From contig NZ_BEVZ01000003.1 in assembly GCF_003112515.1 (NCBI RefSeq), forward strand, positions 124,001 to 188,000: a stretch of DNA of 64,000 nt. The letters are read 5' to 3'. This DNA comes from Streptomyces fragilis. GTDB lineage: Bacteria > Actinomycetota > Actinomycetes > Streptomycetales > Streptomycetaceae. This document shows, one piece after another, positions 48,552 through 57,468 of this stretch. A model generated the notes under the pieces. That model did no database searches, was not told the origin of the DNA, and worked only from the letters and a program-made list of their open reading frames with translations. The position numbers and the translations under genes are program-made. Every line of letters begins with the position of its first letter. Positions within the stretch are counted from its first letter, which is position 1.

Positions 48552-49385
48552 TTAACGGGCGGCGGAGAACAACGCGTCGAGCTCCGGGTAGGCGAGGGCC
48601 CCGTCGAGGGAGTCGTAGCCGCCCGTGCCGTGCAGGTCGAGGGCTGCCCGGCGGGCGGCGGCGTAGGCGGCCAGGGCGACGCCCGGACCGAGGCTGACCC
48701 GGGCCACGCCCAGGGCGCCCAGCTCGGCCACCGGGGGAGCGCCCGGTCCGGCCATCACGTTGAGCGGGACCGTCAGGCCCGCGGCGAGTTCGGCGATGAC
48801 AGCGGGGTCGGTGACGCCGGGCACGAAGACGCCGTCCGCACCGGCCTCGACGTAGGTGCGGGCGCGGGCGAGTGTGTCGCCCAGACGGGTGGCGGGGTCT
48901 CCCAAGCCGCGCAGGTACGTGTCGGTGCGGGCGTTGACGAACAGGTCGACGCCCGCCTTCCGCGCCGCCTCGCGGGACGCCTCGATCCGGTCGGCGAGGG
49001 CGCGGGGCGGACGTGTGCCGTCCTCGATGTTGACACCCACCACGCCGGAGTCCAGCACGCGGGCGACGGTCTCCGCGACCTCCGCCGGACTCTGCCCGTA
49101 GCCGCCCTCGATGTCGGCGGTGACCGGAACGGCGACGGCCGAGGCGATGCGGGCAAGGACGTCCAGCACCAGGTCACGGTCGACGCTGTCCCCGTCCGTG
49201 GCGCCGAGCGACCAGGCCACCCCCGCACTGGTGGTGGCGATCGCGGACGCTCCCGCCGCCTCGACGACCCGCGCGCCGGCGACGTCCCAGACGTTGGCCA
49301 GGGCGAGGGGGCGGGCGGGGGTGTGGAGGGAGCGGAAACGGGCGGCGGGGGTGGAGGAGTCGAGGCTCTCGGTCGTCTTGGTCAT
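48552..49385 (-). CDS. isocitrate lyase/phosphoenolpyruvate mutase-family protein
   Basis: 277 residues. TIM-barrel motifs: ALANVWDVAGARVVEAAGA, PVTADIEGGYG with Mg ligands, VVGVNIEDGT, and FVNARTDTYL. The KKCGH-type lyase loop is absent, so it is not a true isocitrate lyase; the family includes carboxyvinyl-phosphonate mutases, oxaloacetate hydrolases and methylisocitrate lyase. The substrate is unknown. It is operonic with the deaminase. Confidence 0.85.
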   Translation of the reverse strand: MTKTTESLDSSTPAARFRSLHTPARPLALANVWDVAGARVVEAAGASAIATTSAGVAWSLGATDGDSVDRDLVLDVLARIASAVAVPVTADIEGGYGQSPAEVAETVARVLDSGVVGVNIEDGTRPPRALADRIEASREAARKAGVDLFVNARTDTYLRGLGDPATRLGDTLARARTYVEAGADGVFVPGVTDPAVIAELAAGLTVPLNVMAGPGAPPVAELGALGVARVSLGPGVALAAYAAARRAALDLHGTGGYDSLDGALAYPELDALFSAAR

Positions 49386-49506
49386 GAGCTCAGACAAGCA
49401 GCGGGGAGGGCGGGGGTCTGGCGGAAATCCGACACGGACGGCGGCCGGCTGCCGGCGGTCGGCGGTCGGCGGACGGCGGGGATGCGGCCACGTCCTCGCG
49501 GTCCCC

Positions 49507-50052
49507 TCAGCGGTGGGTGTCCCGGTCGGCGGCCAGCCGCTCCGCGTGGCGGCGGATGCGCGGGAGGTCGTCGGGGAAGCAGCTGTCCCATGCCTCGTCG
49601 AGCCGCTTCCACGCGGCCGGCTGCCCCGGCTCAGGGAGGAGAGGGGCGGTGACGTCGGCGATGGCGGCGTAGGACAGGCCGAGGGTGGGGGAGTGGTCCG
49701 GGTGGTACGAGCGGACCGCGACGGCCGCCGGGTCGGGCAACGGTTCCACCCGCAGGCCCGTCTCCTCCAGCAGCTCCCGGAACGCCCCCTCGCGCGGGGT
49801 CTCGTCCGGCTCGACCCTGCCACCGGGCGGGACCCAGCCGCGCCAGGGGTGCCGCACGAGCAGCACGCGGGTCAGCGCCTCGTCGAACACCCACACCTCG
49901 GCCCCCAGGGGCTCCATCACCTCCGGCGTCTGCGCCGCGGCGGCCAGCCAGGCGCGCGCGTCGTCGAACTCGGCCACCGCCCGTCCCGCGTCCACGACCG
50001 CCGCCCCGACGGCCCGTTCCCCGACCACGCCCCGCCGCTTCCTCGCGTCCAT
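49507..50052 (-). CDS. Nudix hydrolase
   Basis: 181 residues. The Nudix box is complete: GGRVEPDETPREGAFRELLEETGL, in part PREGAFRELLEETG, near residues 77-99, preceded by WRGWVPP. It hydrolyses a nucleoside diphosphate linked to X; a long N-terminal part and DSCFPDDLPRIRRHAERL at the end suggest a DUF-type specificity region. It is a single gene between two divergent units. Confidence 0.92.
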   Translation of the reverse strand: MDARKRRGVVGERAVGAAVVDAGRAVAEFDDARAWLAAAAQTPEVMEPLGAEVWVFDEALTRVLLVRHPWRGWVPPGGRVEPDETPREGAFRELLEETGLRVEPLPDPAAVAVRSYHPDHSPTLGLSYAAIADVTAPLLPEPGQPAAWKRLDEAWDSCFPDDLPRIRRHAERLAADRDTHR

Positions 50053-50164
50053 CGGGCCACGCTACGGGGCGGCACCGACAGTGCCTCTCCGGCAGCGGAG
50101 GGCGGGCGAAGACTGCCCGGACACGGCACCGCCGCGGACGGGCGGCTGTGCGAGATTGCGCCGC

Positions 50165-50707
50165 ATGGGGTGGAGTTACAAGGTGCACGGCGGGACGGCG
50201 GCGATCCTGGGCACGGTGTCCGTGGCGCTGACCGCGCTCACCTGGCTTCCGGTGACGGTGCCCTGGCCGGGGCTGCACGCGCTGCTGTGGACGGACCTCG
50301 TGCTGCTGCTCGTCGTCGCCGCACCCGCCCTGGGGCGCCTCCAGATGCGACTGGCCGACGCGCGCGAGGCATGGACCGGCTTCCGGTGCCTGCCCCTCGG
50401 GCTGCGCACGGCGCTGGGGGCGTTGCTCCTGGTGAGCCTCGCGCAGGTGGGCCTCGTCCTGGCCGCCGACGGAGACCTGCACGCCCCGCGCGCCGAGGCC
50501 GGCCGGTACTTCGCCCTCGACGCGCGCACCCCGGTGGAGATCTCCCGGGCCCGGTACCTGGAGGTCGTGGACGGTCGCCGGCGTCTCGCGCTCGGCGCGG
50601 CGGGGCTGATGCTGCTGACCGGCGCCTGCGCGGCGCTGACGGCGGGGGAGGTCCGCCGCGCGGACCGGGCGGCCGCACTCAGCCGTACAGGTCGTCCGGG
50701 CCGATGA
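50165..50707 (+). CDS. small membrane protein of unknown function
   Basis: 180 residues with four hydrophobic segments (about 10-28, 38-56, 80-100, 140-160), separated by an extracytoplasmic loop with APRAEAGRYFALDARTPVEI. No family is recognised. Its last bases overlap a minus-strand gene fragment ending near 50680. Confidence 0.6.
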   Translation: MGWSYKVHGGTAAILGTVSVALTALTWLPVTVPWPGLHALLWTDLVLLLVVAAPALGRLQMRLADAREAWTGFRCLPLGLRTALGALLLVSLAQVGLVLAADGDLHAPRAEAGRYFALDARTPVEISRARYLEVVDGRRRLALGAAGLMLLTGACAALTAGEVRRADRAAALSRTGRPGR

Positions 50708-50818
50708 GCAGCACCCGGTCGGACGCCGCCTCCGCGACGAGGGCGTCAGCAGCAAGGTCCTGCCCATCCGCCGCCGGCCGCTGACGACACCGGGCATCGC
50801 GTGCGGCGTGGCACCTCA
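50679..50818 (-). pseudogene. possible gene remnant
   Basis: On the minus strand the last codons read ADALVAEAASDRVLLIGPDDLYG and stop, a plausible natural C-terminus, but the frame upstream loses coding character within about 35 codons. It could be the truncated 3' end of a lost gene. It is weakly supported. Confidence 0.25.
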
Positions 50819-51328
50819 GGCGAAGCGCCAGCGGGTCTGGCTGAAGGGGCGGCCCTTGCCGAAGCCGAAGACCGTGCGGGGGGCGACGGCGAAGACGACG
50901 GCCGCGCCGGGGCCGTGGTGGAAGCGGCCGTCGCGGACCTCGAAGCGCCAGAAGTCGCCGTACTTGTCCTCCCACCGTGCGGCCAGGTCACGCAGGCGGG
51001 CGTCGTCCGTGACGCGGGCCGCCTCGCCCTCGACGACCAGGTCGTAGCCGGTGTCCCACAGGTTGGTGCCGGTGGTCAGCGTGACGTGCGGGTTGGCGGC
51101 GAGGTTGCGGGCCTTGCGTTCCTGCGGGCCGGTGCAGAAGTGGAGGGCGCCGTCCGCCCAGACGGCCGGCAGCGGGGTGACGTGCGGGCGGCCGTCTGGG
51201 CGGACGGTGGAGATCCAGAACAGTTCCGCCGCGGCCAGCAGGCGTTCCGCCTCCGGCCATTGCGGCGGGATCGCGTCCGGGTCGCTGTAGCGGGGGTCGA
51301 GGTGGGCTTCGACGGGTTCGGCGGGCAT
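50816..51328 (-). CDS. FMN/F420-binding split-barrel oxidoreductase (pyridoxamine-phosphate-oxidase-like)
   Basis: 170 residues from the ATG at 51328. Motifs are FWISTVRPDGRPHVTPLPAVW near residue 36, HFCTGPQERKARNL, HVTLTTGTN and FEVRDGRFHHG, typical of pyridoxamine-5'-phosphate-oxidase-like split barrels that bind FMN or F420. A single-domain protein of this size is often annotated PPOX class, with many F420-dependent in Streptomyces. An F420 reductase gene is elsewhere in the window at 20631. It is upstream of the XRE gene in the other sense of order. Confidence 0.85.
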   Translation of the reverse strand: MPAEPVEAHLDPRYSDPDAIPPQWPEAERLLAAAELFWISTVRPDGRPHVTPLPAVWADGALHFCTGPQERKARNLAANPHVTLTTGTNLWDTGYDLVVEGEAARVTDDARLRDLAARWEDKYGDFWRFEVRDGRFHHGPGAAVVFAVAPRTVFGFGKGRPFSQTRWRFA

Positions 51329-51411
51329 GGCGGCCTCCAGCTGAGGGCCCGGGCGGGGAGCGGCCCCACCCGTGTTCCCCGTTTCCCGCCGAACCAGCCG
51401 CGCGGCCCGTG

Positions 51412-51720
51412 CTACGTCCGGTTGGCGGCCGCGGGGGAGGCGGACCCGGCCGCGCCGGGCCCCTCGGACCCCTGCGCCGCGTCGGACCCCTGCGCCTCGC
51501 CGGGTTCCTCGGGCTCCTCGGGCTCCCAGCGCAGCAGGTCGCCCGGCTGGCAGTCGAGGACCTCGCACAGGGCGGCGAGGGTGGTGAAGCGGACCGCCTT
51601 GGCACGGCCGTTCTTGAGGACGGCCAGGTTGGCGGGCGTGATCCCGACCCGCTCGGCCAGCTCGCCCACGGACATCTTGCGACGGGCCAGCATGACGTCG
51701 ATGTCGACGGCGATCGGCAT
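51412..51720 (-). CDS. XRE/Cro-type helix-turn-helix regulator (YozG-like)
   Basis: 102 residues. The first 68 form a compact Cro/CI HTH: MLARRKMSVGELAERVGITPANLAVLKNGRAKAVRF, in part SVGELAERVGITPANLAVLK, then LCEVLDCQPGDLL. A Glu/Ala-rich disordered tail of 35 residues follows. The start overlaps the stop of the DUF2975 gene by one base (TGATG), so the pair is co-translated. It is the likely binder of the ATCG-N5-CGAT operator pair upstream. Confidence 0.93.
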   Translation of the reverse strand: MPIAVDIDVMLARRKMSVGELAERVGITPANLAVLKNGRAKAVRFTTLAALCEVLDCQPGDLLRWEPEEPEEPGEAQGSDAAQGSEGPGAAGSASPAAANRT

Positions 51721-52232
51721 CAGATCACCTCGTCCAGCTCGGCCCGCATCCGCGACGCCTCGACGTCACGGTCCACCGCCTGCGCGAGCAGCGTCCGCAG
51801 GACCAGCACGACGAGCGCGACACCGAACACGGCCAGGCCGACGCCGCCGACGATCAGCACGACCCCCGGCGCCACCTGGTCCTCCTCCGGCGCGCCCTGG
51901 TTCAGCGACGCCAGCAGCACGCCGACCACCCAGATCAGCACCGCCGCCGAGGCGAACGCCCCGGTGATCACGTCCACGAAGCGGAACGCGGCGTGCGAGA
52001 ACACCGTTCCGCGGCGCGCCATCGTCACCAGCCGCCAGACGCAGACCAGCACCACCTGGGCCGCGACGACCCCCAGGAACACGAGCACCACGAACGGCAG
52101 CGGGGCGACGTCCCCCGCCCCGTCCCGGGCGTCGAAGTAGATCAGCGGCAGCAGCACCGCCTGGACGAACAGCGACCCCGCGAGCAACGCAGCGATGACG
52201 GCCCGCAGCGCGAGCACGGCAAGTTTCCCCAT
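51720..52232 (-). CDS. DUF2975 membrane protein
   Basis: 170 residues from the ATG at 52232 with GGAGG immediately upstream. Four hydrophobic segments (about residues 8-28, 45-65, 90-110, 125-148) in the DUF2975 layout, with a C-terminal soluble tail (DRDVEASRMRAELDEVI). DUF2975 proteins are typically paired with an XRE regulator, as here. The function is unknown, perhaps membrane sensing. Confidence 0.85.
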   Translation of the reverse strand: MGKLAVLALRAVIAALLAGSLFVQAVLLPLIYFDARDGAGDVAPLPFVVLVFLGVVAAQVVLVCVWRLVTMARRGTVFSHAAFRFVDVITGAFASAAVLIWVVGVLLASLNQGAPEEDQVAPGVVLIVGGVGLAVFGVALVVLVLRTLLAQAVDRDVEASRMRAELDEVI

Positions 52233-52260
52233 CGCCCCTCCCTCTCCCCTCATCCAGTCA

Positions 52261-52294
52261 ATCGAAGAACGATGGGAAGTTATCGAAAAACGAT
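52261..52294. promoter_or_regulatory. twin ATCG-N5-CGAT operator of the XRE/DUF2975 unit
   Basis: Two interrupted palindromes, ATCGAAGAACGAT (52261-52273) and ATCGAAAAACGAT (52282-52294), lie exactly 21 bp apart start to start, two helical turns. They are 28-62 bp upstream of the DUF2975 start and in an A/T-rich island in the 117-bp divergent gap. The arrangement suits two cooperating dimers of the XRE regulator. Confidence 0.7.
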
Positions 52295-52349
52295 AGATGA
52301 AGCAAGTGGGCCGCCTCGATGTCGGCGGGCACGGCTACCGTCCTCGGGT

Positions 52350-52940
52350 ATGCGGAAGCGTTATCAGACGCTGGTCGACCTCGACGCCACGGCCGAGGAC
52401 CGCGCCGCGTCGGCGGACCGCGGCTTGCGGTGGCTGGTGGAGCAGGGTGTCGTCCGGCCGGAGACCGTCGCCCGGGAGGCGTTCCGGCGGTGCGGGGAGC
52501 ACCCGCCGGGGGAGCGCTGGCACACGGCCGTGGCTCCGTCCGACGGGGAACCCGGTGACGGGGTGACCGTGGTGGCCGTGGGGTGCGTCTTCGACGGTGG
52601 GCCCCTGCGGGAACCGGAACAGGCCTGGTGCCCGCACTGCGCCGGCCGGCTGCACCTGCTCCCGACGGAGGGCCGGGCGGGCCCCGGCGGCAGGCAGCCC
52701 TGGGACCGGGTCAAGGACGCCATCGACACGTGGGTGGACACCGGCCGTGCCGTCCTGGCCTGCGGGCACTGCGGCCGCGACGGCGACCTGACCGCCTGGA
52801 CCTGGGAGGGGAACTACTTCGCCTTCGCCCACCTGGGCTTCGAGTTCTGGGACTGGCCGGAGCTGCGGGACTCCTTCGTCGAGGAGTTCGCCCGGGTGCT
52901 GGACGGACATCGGCTGACGGTCGTGCGGGGCTCCGTGTGA
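52350..52940 (+). CDS. conserved hypothetical protein with two CxxC motifs
   Basis: 196 residues from the ATG at 52350. WCPHCAGRLHLLP and LACGHCGRDGDL give two CxxC pairs about 50 residues apart, a plausible zinc site. The C-terminus FAFAHLGFEFWDWPELRDSFVEEFARVL is aromatic-rich and structured. It is divergent from the DUF2975/XRE unit and shares its operator region. The function is unknown. Confidence 0.75.
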   Translation: MRKRYQTLVDLDATAEDRAASADRGLRWLVEQGVVRPETVAREAFRRCGEHPPGERWHTAVAPSDGEPGDGVTVVAVGCVFDGGPLREPEQAWCPHCAGRLHLLPTEGRAGPGGRQPWDRVKDAIDTWVDTGRAVLACGHCGRDGDLTAWTWEGNYFAFAHLGFEFWDWPELRDSFVEEFARVLDGHRLTVVRGSV

Positions 52941-52977
52941 CCGGGGCGAAGGCGTCGGAGGGGGGCCCGGGCGGATC

Positions 52978-53433
52978 CTAGTCCCGCCGCTTCGCCGCCT
53001 GGTCGGAGAGGACCTGGTGCAGCGGTTCCGTGGCCCGGCGGCGGTACTCCTGGACGGCCCAGCCGTTGCCGTCCGGGTCGCTGAAGTACATGAACGTGGC
53101 CCCGTCCTGGCCCTCGACGAAGGTGACCGGCTCGCTGACCTCCAGGCCGCGGGCGGTGAGCTCCTCGTAGGCGCGGTGGATGTCGGGCACGCACAGCTGC
53201 AGCCCGTGATAGGTGCCGGGGCGGGGAGTGCCGGTGGGGATCTCCAGGCCCTCGGCCAGAGCGATGGAGCAGCCGGAGCCGGGAGGGGTGAGCTGGACGA
53301 TGCGCAGGCCGGGGGCGACCTCGCCGTCGATGTCGACGTGGAAGCCGACCTTCTCCGCGTAGAACTCCTTGGCGCGGTCCACGTCCGAGACGGGGACCGG
53401 CACCACCTCGAGGGTCATCTCCATGTTGGTCAT
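52978..53433 (-). CDS. VOC-superfamily (glyoxalase-like) protein
   Basis: 151 residues if it starts at the ATG at 53433 (MTNMEMTLEV); in-frame ATGs at 53442 and 53424 are alternatives, and the last has the best spacing to GGAGG. VVPVPVSDVDRAKEFYAEKVGFHVD opens the first module, and YFSDPDGNGWAVQEYR closes the second (DPDGN motif). It is typical of Streptomyces VOC proteins of unknown substrate. It is divergent from glnE. Confidence 0.85.
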   Translation of the reverse strand: MTNMEMTLEVVPVPVSDVDRAKEFYAEKVGFHVDIDGEVAPGLRIVQLTPPGSGCSIALAEGLEIPTGTPRPGTYHGLQLCVPDIHRAYEELTARGLEVSEPVTFVEGQDGATFMYFSDPDGNGWAVQEYRRRATEPLHQVLSDQAAKRRD

Positions 53434-53584
53434 GTCCTCCACCGAAGCGGACGGGGTGCCCGGTCGCCAGCGGGGGACCCCCGGGCGGGGGCCACCCCGG
53501 CGCGGCGGGGAGCCGGCCGCGCCCCGCGGGGGCGGGGGCTAGGCTCGGGGCCGGACGATCACGACGGAGGAGAGGGCGGCGCGG

Positions 53585-56500
53585 ATGGCGACTCCGGGGC
53601 GGCGGAGCAGCACCTTCACCCTGCTGCTGCGGCACGGGTTCACGGATCCCTCGGCCGCCGGCAGGCTGCTGGAGAGCCCCGAGCTGAGCGCGGTCCGCGG
53701 CGACCCGCTGCTGCTGGAGGCGCTGGCCGCCACCGCCGATCCGGACCTCGCGCTGCGCGGCCTGACCCGGCTGCTGGAGGCGCAGCCGGACCGCACCCAC
53801 CGGTCGCGGCTGCTGGACACGCTGCTGTCCGCGAAGCCGCTGCGCGACCGGCTGCTGGGCGTGCTGGGCGCCTCCGAGGCACTCGGCGACCACCTGGCCC
53901 GGCACCCGGACGACTGGCGGGCGCTGGTCACCTACGAGCCGCGCGACCTGCACCAGGGCGTGCCCGAGTTCGAGGAGGGGCTCGCCGAGGCGCACGACCC
54001 GGTGGCGCTGCGGGTGGCCTACCGCCGCTGCCTGCTGTCCATCGCGGCCCGCGACGTCTGCGGGACCATAGACGTCGCCGAGACGGCCGGGGAGCTCGCC
54101 GACCTGGCCACCGCCACCCTGCGCGCGGCCCTCGCCATGGCCGAGGCGGCCGCCCCGGAGGACGCCGCGCTGTGCCGCCTCGCCGTGATCGCGATGGGCA
54201 AGTGCGGAGGGCACGAGCTCAACTACGTCTCCGACGTCGACGTCATCTTCGTCGCCGAGCCCGCCCGGGACGCCGACGAGCGGGCCGCGCTGCAGGCGGC
54301 CACCCGGCTCGCCTCGCACCTGATGCGCATCTGCTCGGAGACGACCGTCGAGGGCTCGATCTGGCCGGTCGACGCCAACCTCCGCCCCGAGGGGCGCAAC
54401 GGCCCGCTGGTGCGCACGCTCGCCAGCCACGTGGCCTACTACCAGCGGTGGGCGAAGACCTGGGAGTTCCAGGCACTGCTCAAGGCCCGCCCGGTGGCCG
54501 GCGACCGGGAGCTCGGCGATGCCTACGTGGCGGCGCTGGAACCGATGGTGTGGCAGGCCGCCGAGCGGGACAACTTCGTCGCCGACGTGCAGCAGATGCG
54601 CCGCCGGGTGGTGGCCGGCATCCCCGCCGCCGAGCTGGAGCGGGAGCTGAAGCTGGGGCCGGGCGGGCTGCGCGACGTCGAGTTCGCCGTGCAGCTGCTG
54701 CAGCTGGTGCACGGCCGCGCCGACACCTCGCTGCGCAGCGGCACCACCCTGGACGCGCTCAAGGCGCTCGCCACCGGCGGTTACGTCGGCCGCGAGGACG
54801 CCGCCGCGCTGGACGCGGCCTACCGGTTCCTGCGCGAGACCGAGCACCGCATCCAGCTCTACCGGCTGCGCCGCACCCACCTGATGCCCGAGGACGAGAA
54901 CGACCTGCGCCGCCTCGGCCGCTCGCTGGGGCTGCGCTCCGAGCCCGTCACCGCCCTGCGCAAGGAGTGGCGCAAGCACTCCTCGGTGGTGCGGCGGCTG
55001 CACGAGAAGCTGTTCTACCGCCCGCTGCTCAACGCCGTCGCCCAGCTCGCCCCCGGAGAGGCGCGGCTGCGGCCCGACGCGGCCCGGGAGCGGCTGGTCG
55101 CCCTCGGCTACGCCGACCCGGCGGCCGCGCTGCGGCACCTGGAGGCCCTGTCCGCCGGCGTGTCCCGCAAGGCGTCCATCCAGCGCACGCTGCTGCCGGT
55201 GCTGCTCGGCTGGTTCGCGGACTCCGCCGACCCGGACGCCGGGCTGCTCAACTTCCGCAAGGTCTCCGACGCGCTGGGCGCCACCCCCTGGTACCTGCGG
55301 CTGCTGCGCGACGAGGGCGCGGCGGCGGAGAACCTGGCCCGGGTGCTGTCGGCCGGACGCCTCGCCCCCGACCTGCTGCTGCGCGCGCCCGAGGCGGTCG
55401 CGCTGCTCGGCGACGGCGGTGAGGGCGAGCGCGGCGGTCGGGGCGTCGCCGGCGGCCTGGAACCGCGGTCCCGGGAGCGGCTGGAGCAGGAGATCCTCGC
55501 CGCGGTGAGCCGCGCGGGGACCGCCGAGCAGGGCGTCTACGTGGCGCGCGGCGTGCGGCGGCGCGAGCTGTTCCGCACCGCCGCGGCCGACATCGTGGGC
55601 TCCTACGGCACCGAGACGCAGCCCGCCGAGGCCGACCCGGGCGCGCTGGTGGACCGCGTCGGCGGCGCGGTCTCCGACCTGACCGCCGCCACGCTGGCCG
55701 GCACGCTGCGGGCGGTGGTGCGCGAGCGCTGGGGGGACGAGCTGCCGACCCGGTTCGCGGTCATCGGCATGGGCCGCTTCGGCGGGCACGAGCTGGGGTA
55801 CGGCTCCGACGCCGACGTGCTCTTCGTGCACGAGCCGCGCGAGGGCGTCGACGAGGCGGAGGCGGCGAAGGCCGCGAACGCCGTCGTCGCCGAGATGCGG
55901 CGGCTGCTGCAGCTGCCCAGCACCGACCCGCCGCTGATCGTCGACACGGACCTGCGGCCGGAGGGGCGCACCGGGCCGCTGGTGCGCACGCTCGCCTCCT
56001 ACGCGGCGTACTACCGGCGCTGGTCCCTCGCCTGGGAGTCGCACGCGCTGCTGCGGGCCGAGCCGGTGGCCGGCGACGCGGAGCTGGGGCGGCGGTTCAC
56101 CGAGCTGGTGGACCCGCTGCGGTACCCGGCCGGCGGGCTCGAGGAGGACGCGGTGCGCGAGGTGCGGCGGCTGAAGGCCCGGATGGAGTCCGAGCGGCTG
56201 CCGCGCGGGGCCGACCCCACCCTGCACACCAAGCTGGGGCGCGGCGGGCTCACCGACGTGGAGTGGACGGTGCAGCTCGTCCAGCTGCGGCACGCGGCCC
56301 GGATCCCCCAGCTGCGCACCACCCGGACCCGGGAGGCCCTCGCGGCCGCGCGGGAGGCGGAGCTGATCGGCGCGGACGACGCGGCGGTGCTCGACGAGGC
56401 GTGGGTGCTGGCGACCCGGGTCCGCAACGCGGTGATGCTGGTACGCGGCCGCGCGGGGGACACCTTCCCGACCGACGTGCGCGAGATGGCCGCGGTCGGG

Positions 56501-56614
56501 CGGTACCTGGGGTACGGCCCCGGCCGGGCGGGCGACATGATCGACGACTACCGGCGCACCACGCGCAGGGCCCGCACGGTCGTGGAGCGGCTCTTCTACG
56601 ACAGCGAGGTCTGA
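53585..56614 (+). CDS. glnE: bifunctional glutamine-synthetase adenylyltransferase/deadenylase
   Basis: 1009 residues, full length. It adenylylates and deadenylylates GlnA to match nitrogen supply. Both nucleotidyltransferase domains are intact: IAMGKCGGHELNYVSDVDV near residue 206 and IGMGRFGGHELGYGSDADV near 727, each followed by the DLRPEGRNGPL / DLRPEGRTGPL motif. The C-terminal helical region contains GRGGLTDVEWTVQL. The start GCGGATGGCG... lies just after GGAGAGG. It ends at a long hairpin. Its substrate GlnA (GSI) is outside the window. Confidence 0.97.
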   Translation: MATPGRRSSTFTLLLRHGFTDPSAAGRLLESPELSAVRGDPLLLEALAATADPDLALRGLTRLLEAQPDRTHRSRLLDTLLSAKPLRDRLLGVLGASEALGDHLARHPDDWRALVTYEPRDLHQGVPEFEEGLAEAHDPVALRVAYRRCLLSIAARDVCGTIDVAETAGELADLATATLRAALAMAEAAAPEDAALCRLAVIAMGKCGGHELNYVSDVDVIFVAEPARDADERAALQAATRLASHLMRICSETTVEGSIWPVDANLRPEGRNGPLVRTLASHVAYYQRWAKTWEFQALLKARPVAGDRELGDAYVAALEPMVWQAAERDNFVADVQQMRRRVVAGIPAAELERELKLGPGGLRDVEFAVQLLQLVHGRADTSLRSGTTLDALKALATGGYVGREDAAALDAAYRFLRETEHRIQLYRLRRTHLMPEDENDLRRLGRSLGLRSEPVTALRKEWRKHSSVVRRLHEKLFYRPLLNAVAQLAPGEARLRPDAARERLVALGYADPAAALRHLEALSAGVSRKASIQRTLLPVLLGWFADSADPDAGLLNFRKVSDALGATPWYLRLLRDEGAAAENLARVLSAGRLAPDLLLRAPEAVALLGDGGEGERGGRGVAGGLEPRSRERLEQEILAAVSRAGTAEQGVYVARGVRRRELFRTAAADIVGSYGTETQPAEADPGALVDRVGGAVSDLTAATLAGTLRAVVRERWGDELPTRFAVIGMGRFGGHELGYGSDADVLFVHEPREGVDEAEAAKAANAVVAEMRRLLQLPSTDPPLIVDTDLRPEGRTGPLVRTLASYAAYYRRWSLAWESHALLRAEPVAGDAELGRRFTELVDPLRYPAGGLEEDAVREVRRLKARMESERLPRGADPTLHTKLGRGGLTDVEWTVQLVQLRHAARIPQLRTTRTREALAAAREAELIGADDAAVLDEAWVLATRVRNAVMLVRGRAGDTFPTDVREMAAVGRYLGYGPGRAGDMIDDYRRTTRRARTVVERLFYDSEV

Positions 56615-56633
56615 TCCCCGCCCCGGGACGCCG

Positions 56634-56673
56634 CTGACGGGGCCGGCGGCCCATGGACCGCCGACCCCGTCAG
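56634..56673. terminator. bidirectional hairpin after glnE
   Basis: CTGACGGGGCCGGCGG and CCGCCGACCCCGTCAG pair with one mismatch around CCCATGGA. It lies 20 bp after the glnE stop and 55 bp past the convergent DUF3618 gene. Confidence 0.85.
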
Positions 56674-56727
56674 GTCCCGCTCCCTCCGCCGGTCGCCGGT
56701 GAGCCGGGTGCGGGGGAGGCCGGCGGG

Positions 56728-57468
56728 TCAGCCGGGCCCGGAACGCCGGGCCTCGTCCGTCAGGGACCGGCCGGAGTCGCGTGCCTGCCCGGCGACCTGG
56801 CCGCCCTGGTCGCGGGCGGCCTCCTGGGTGGTCCGGGCCGCGCCGGTGGCGCTGTCCTTCACCTCCGAGGCCGCGCTCTGCGTGACCTCCGTGGCGCCTT
56901 CCTTCAGGTGCTGCGCGGACTCGGCGGCTGCCCGCTTCACCGGCTCCAGCGCCTCGCCGCCGCGCTCCATCAGCTCGGCGGCCTTCTCCTGCTCGGTCCG
57001 GGTGGCCGGCAGCAGCGAGGAGGTGAGCAGACCGAGACCGAAGGCGACCAGGCCGGCGGCCAGCGGGTTGCCCCGGGTCTGGCGGCGGGCCGTCTCGGGA
57101 GCCTGCTGCACGGCCTGCTCCGCTTGGTCCGCCGCCTCCCGCGCCGTCCCGGCCGCGCGGGAGGCGCCCTCCCGCAGCGACCCGGCCGCCGACTGCGCGG
57201 TGTCCGACACGCTGTGCGCGGTCTGCGAGGCCGTGTCCGAGGCGCGCTGCGCGGTCTGCGAGGCGGTGCCGGACACGTTGTGCGCGGTGTACGAGGCGGT
57301 GCCCATGACCCGGTCGCGCAGGCCCGCCGCCGTGCCGCGCACGCGGCTCGTGCGCCGCCGCACGGCCCGCCGCGGGCTGGCCCGGCGGGTGAGCTGGTCC
57401 ACGTCCGAGGACAGCTGGTCGCGAGTGGCCTCGATGTCGGCCCTCATTCGGTCGGGTGACGTGCCCAT
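56728..57468 (-). CDS. DUF3618-containing membrane protein
   Basis: 246 residues from the ATG at 57468. The N-terminal DUF3618 segment (RADIEATRDQLSSDVDQLTRRASP) is followed by a long Ala/Ser/Thr/Gln heptad region with TASQTAQ-type repeats, one hydrophobic helix (NPLAAGLVAFGLGLLTSSLL) and a further amphipathic region. It is likely a membrane-bound coiled-coil protein. Its start overlaps the end of the holin-like gene by 25 bp. Similar trios occur across actinobacteria with a suspected envelope-stress role. Confidence 0.85.
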   Translation of the reverse strand: MGTSPDRMRADIEATRDQLSSDVDQLTRRASPRRAVRRRTSRVRGTAAGLRDRVMGTASYTAHNVSGTASQTAQRASDTASQTAHSVSDTAQSAAGSLREGASRAAGTAREAADQAEQAVQQAPETARRQTRGNPLAAGLVAFGLGLLTSSLLPATRTEQEKAAELMERGGEALEPVKRAAAESAQHLKEGATEVTQSAASEVKDSATGAARTTQEAARDQGGQVAGQARDSGRSLTDEARRSGPG

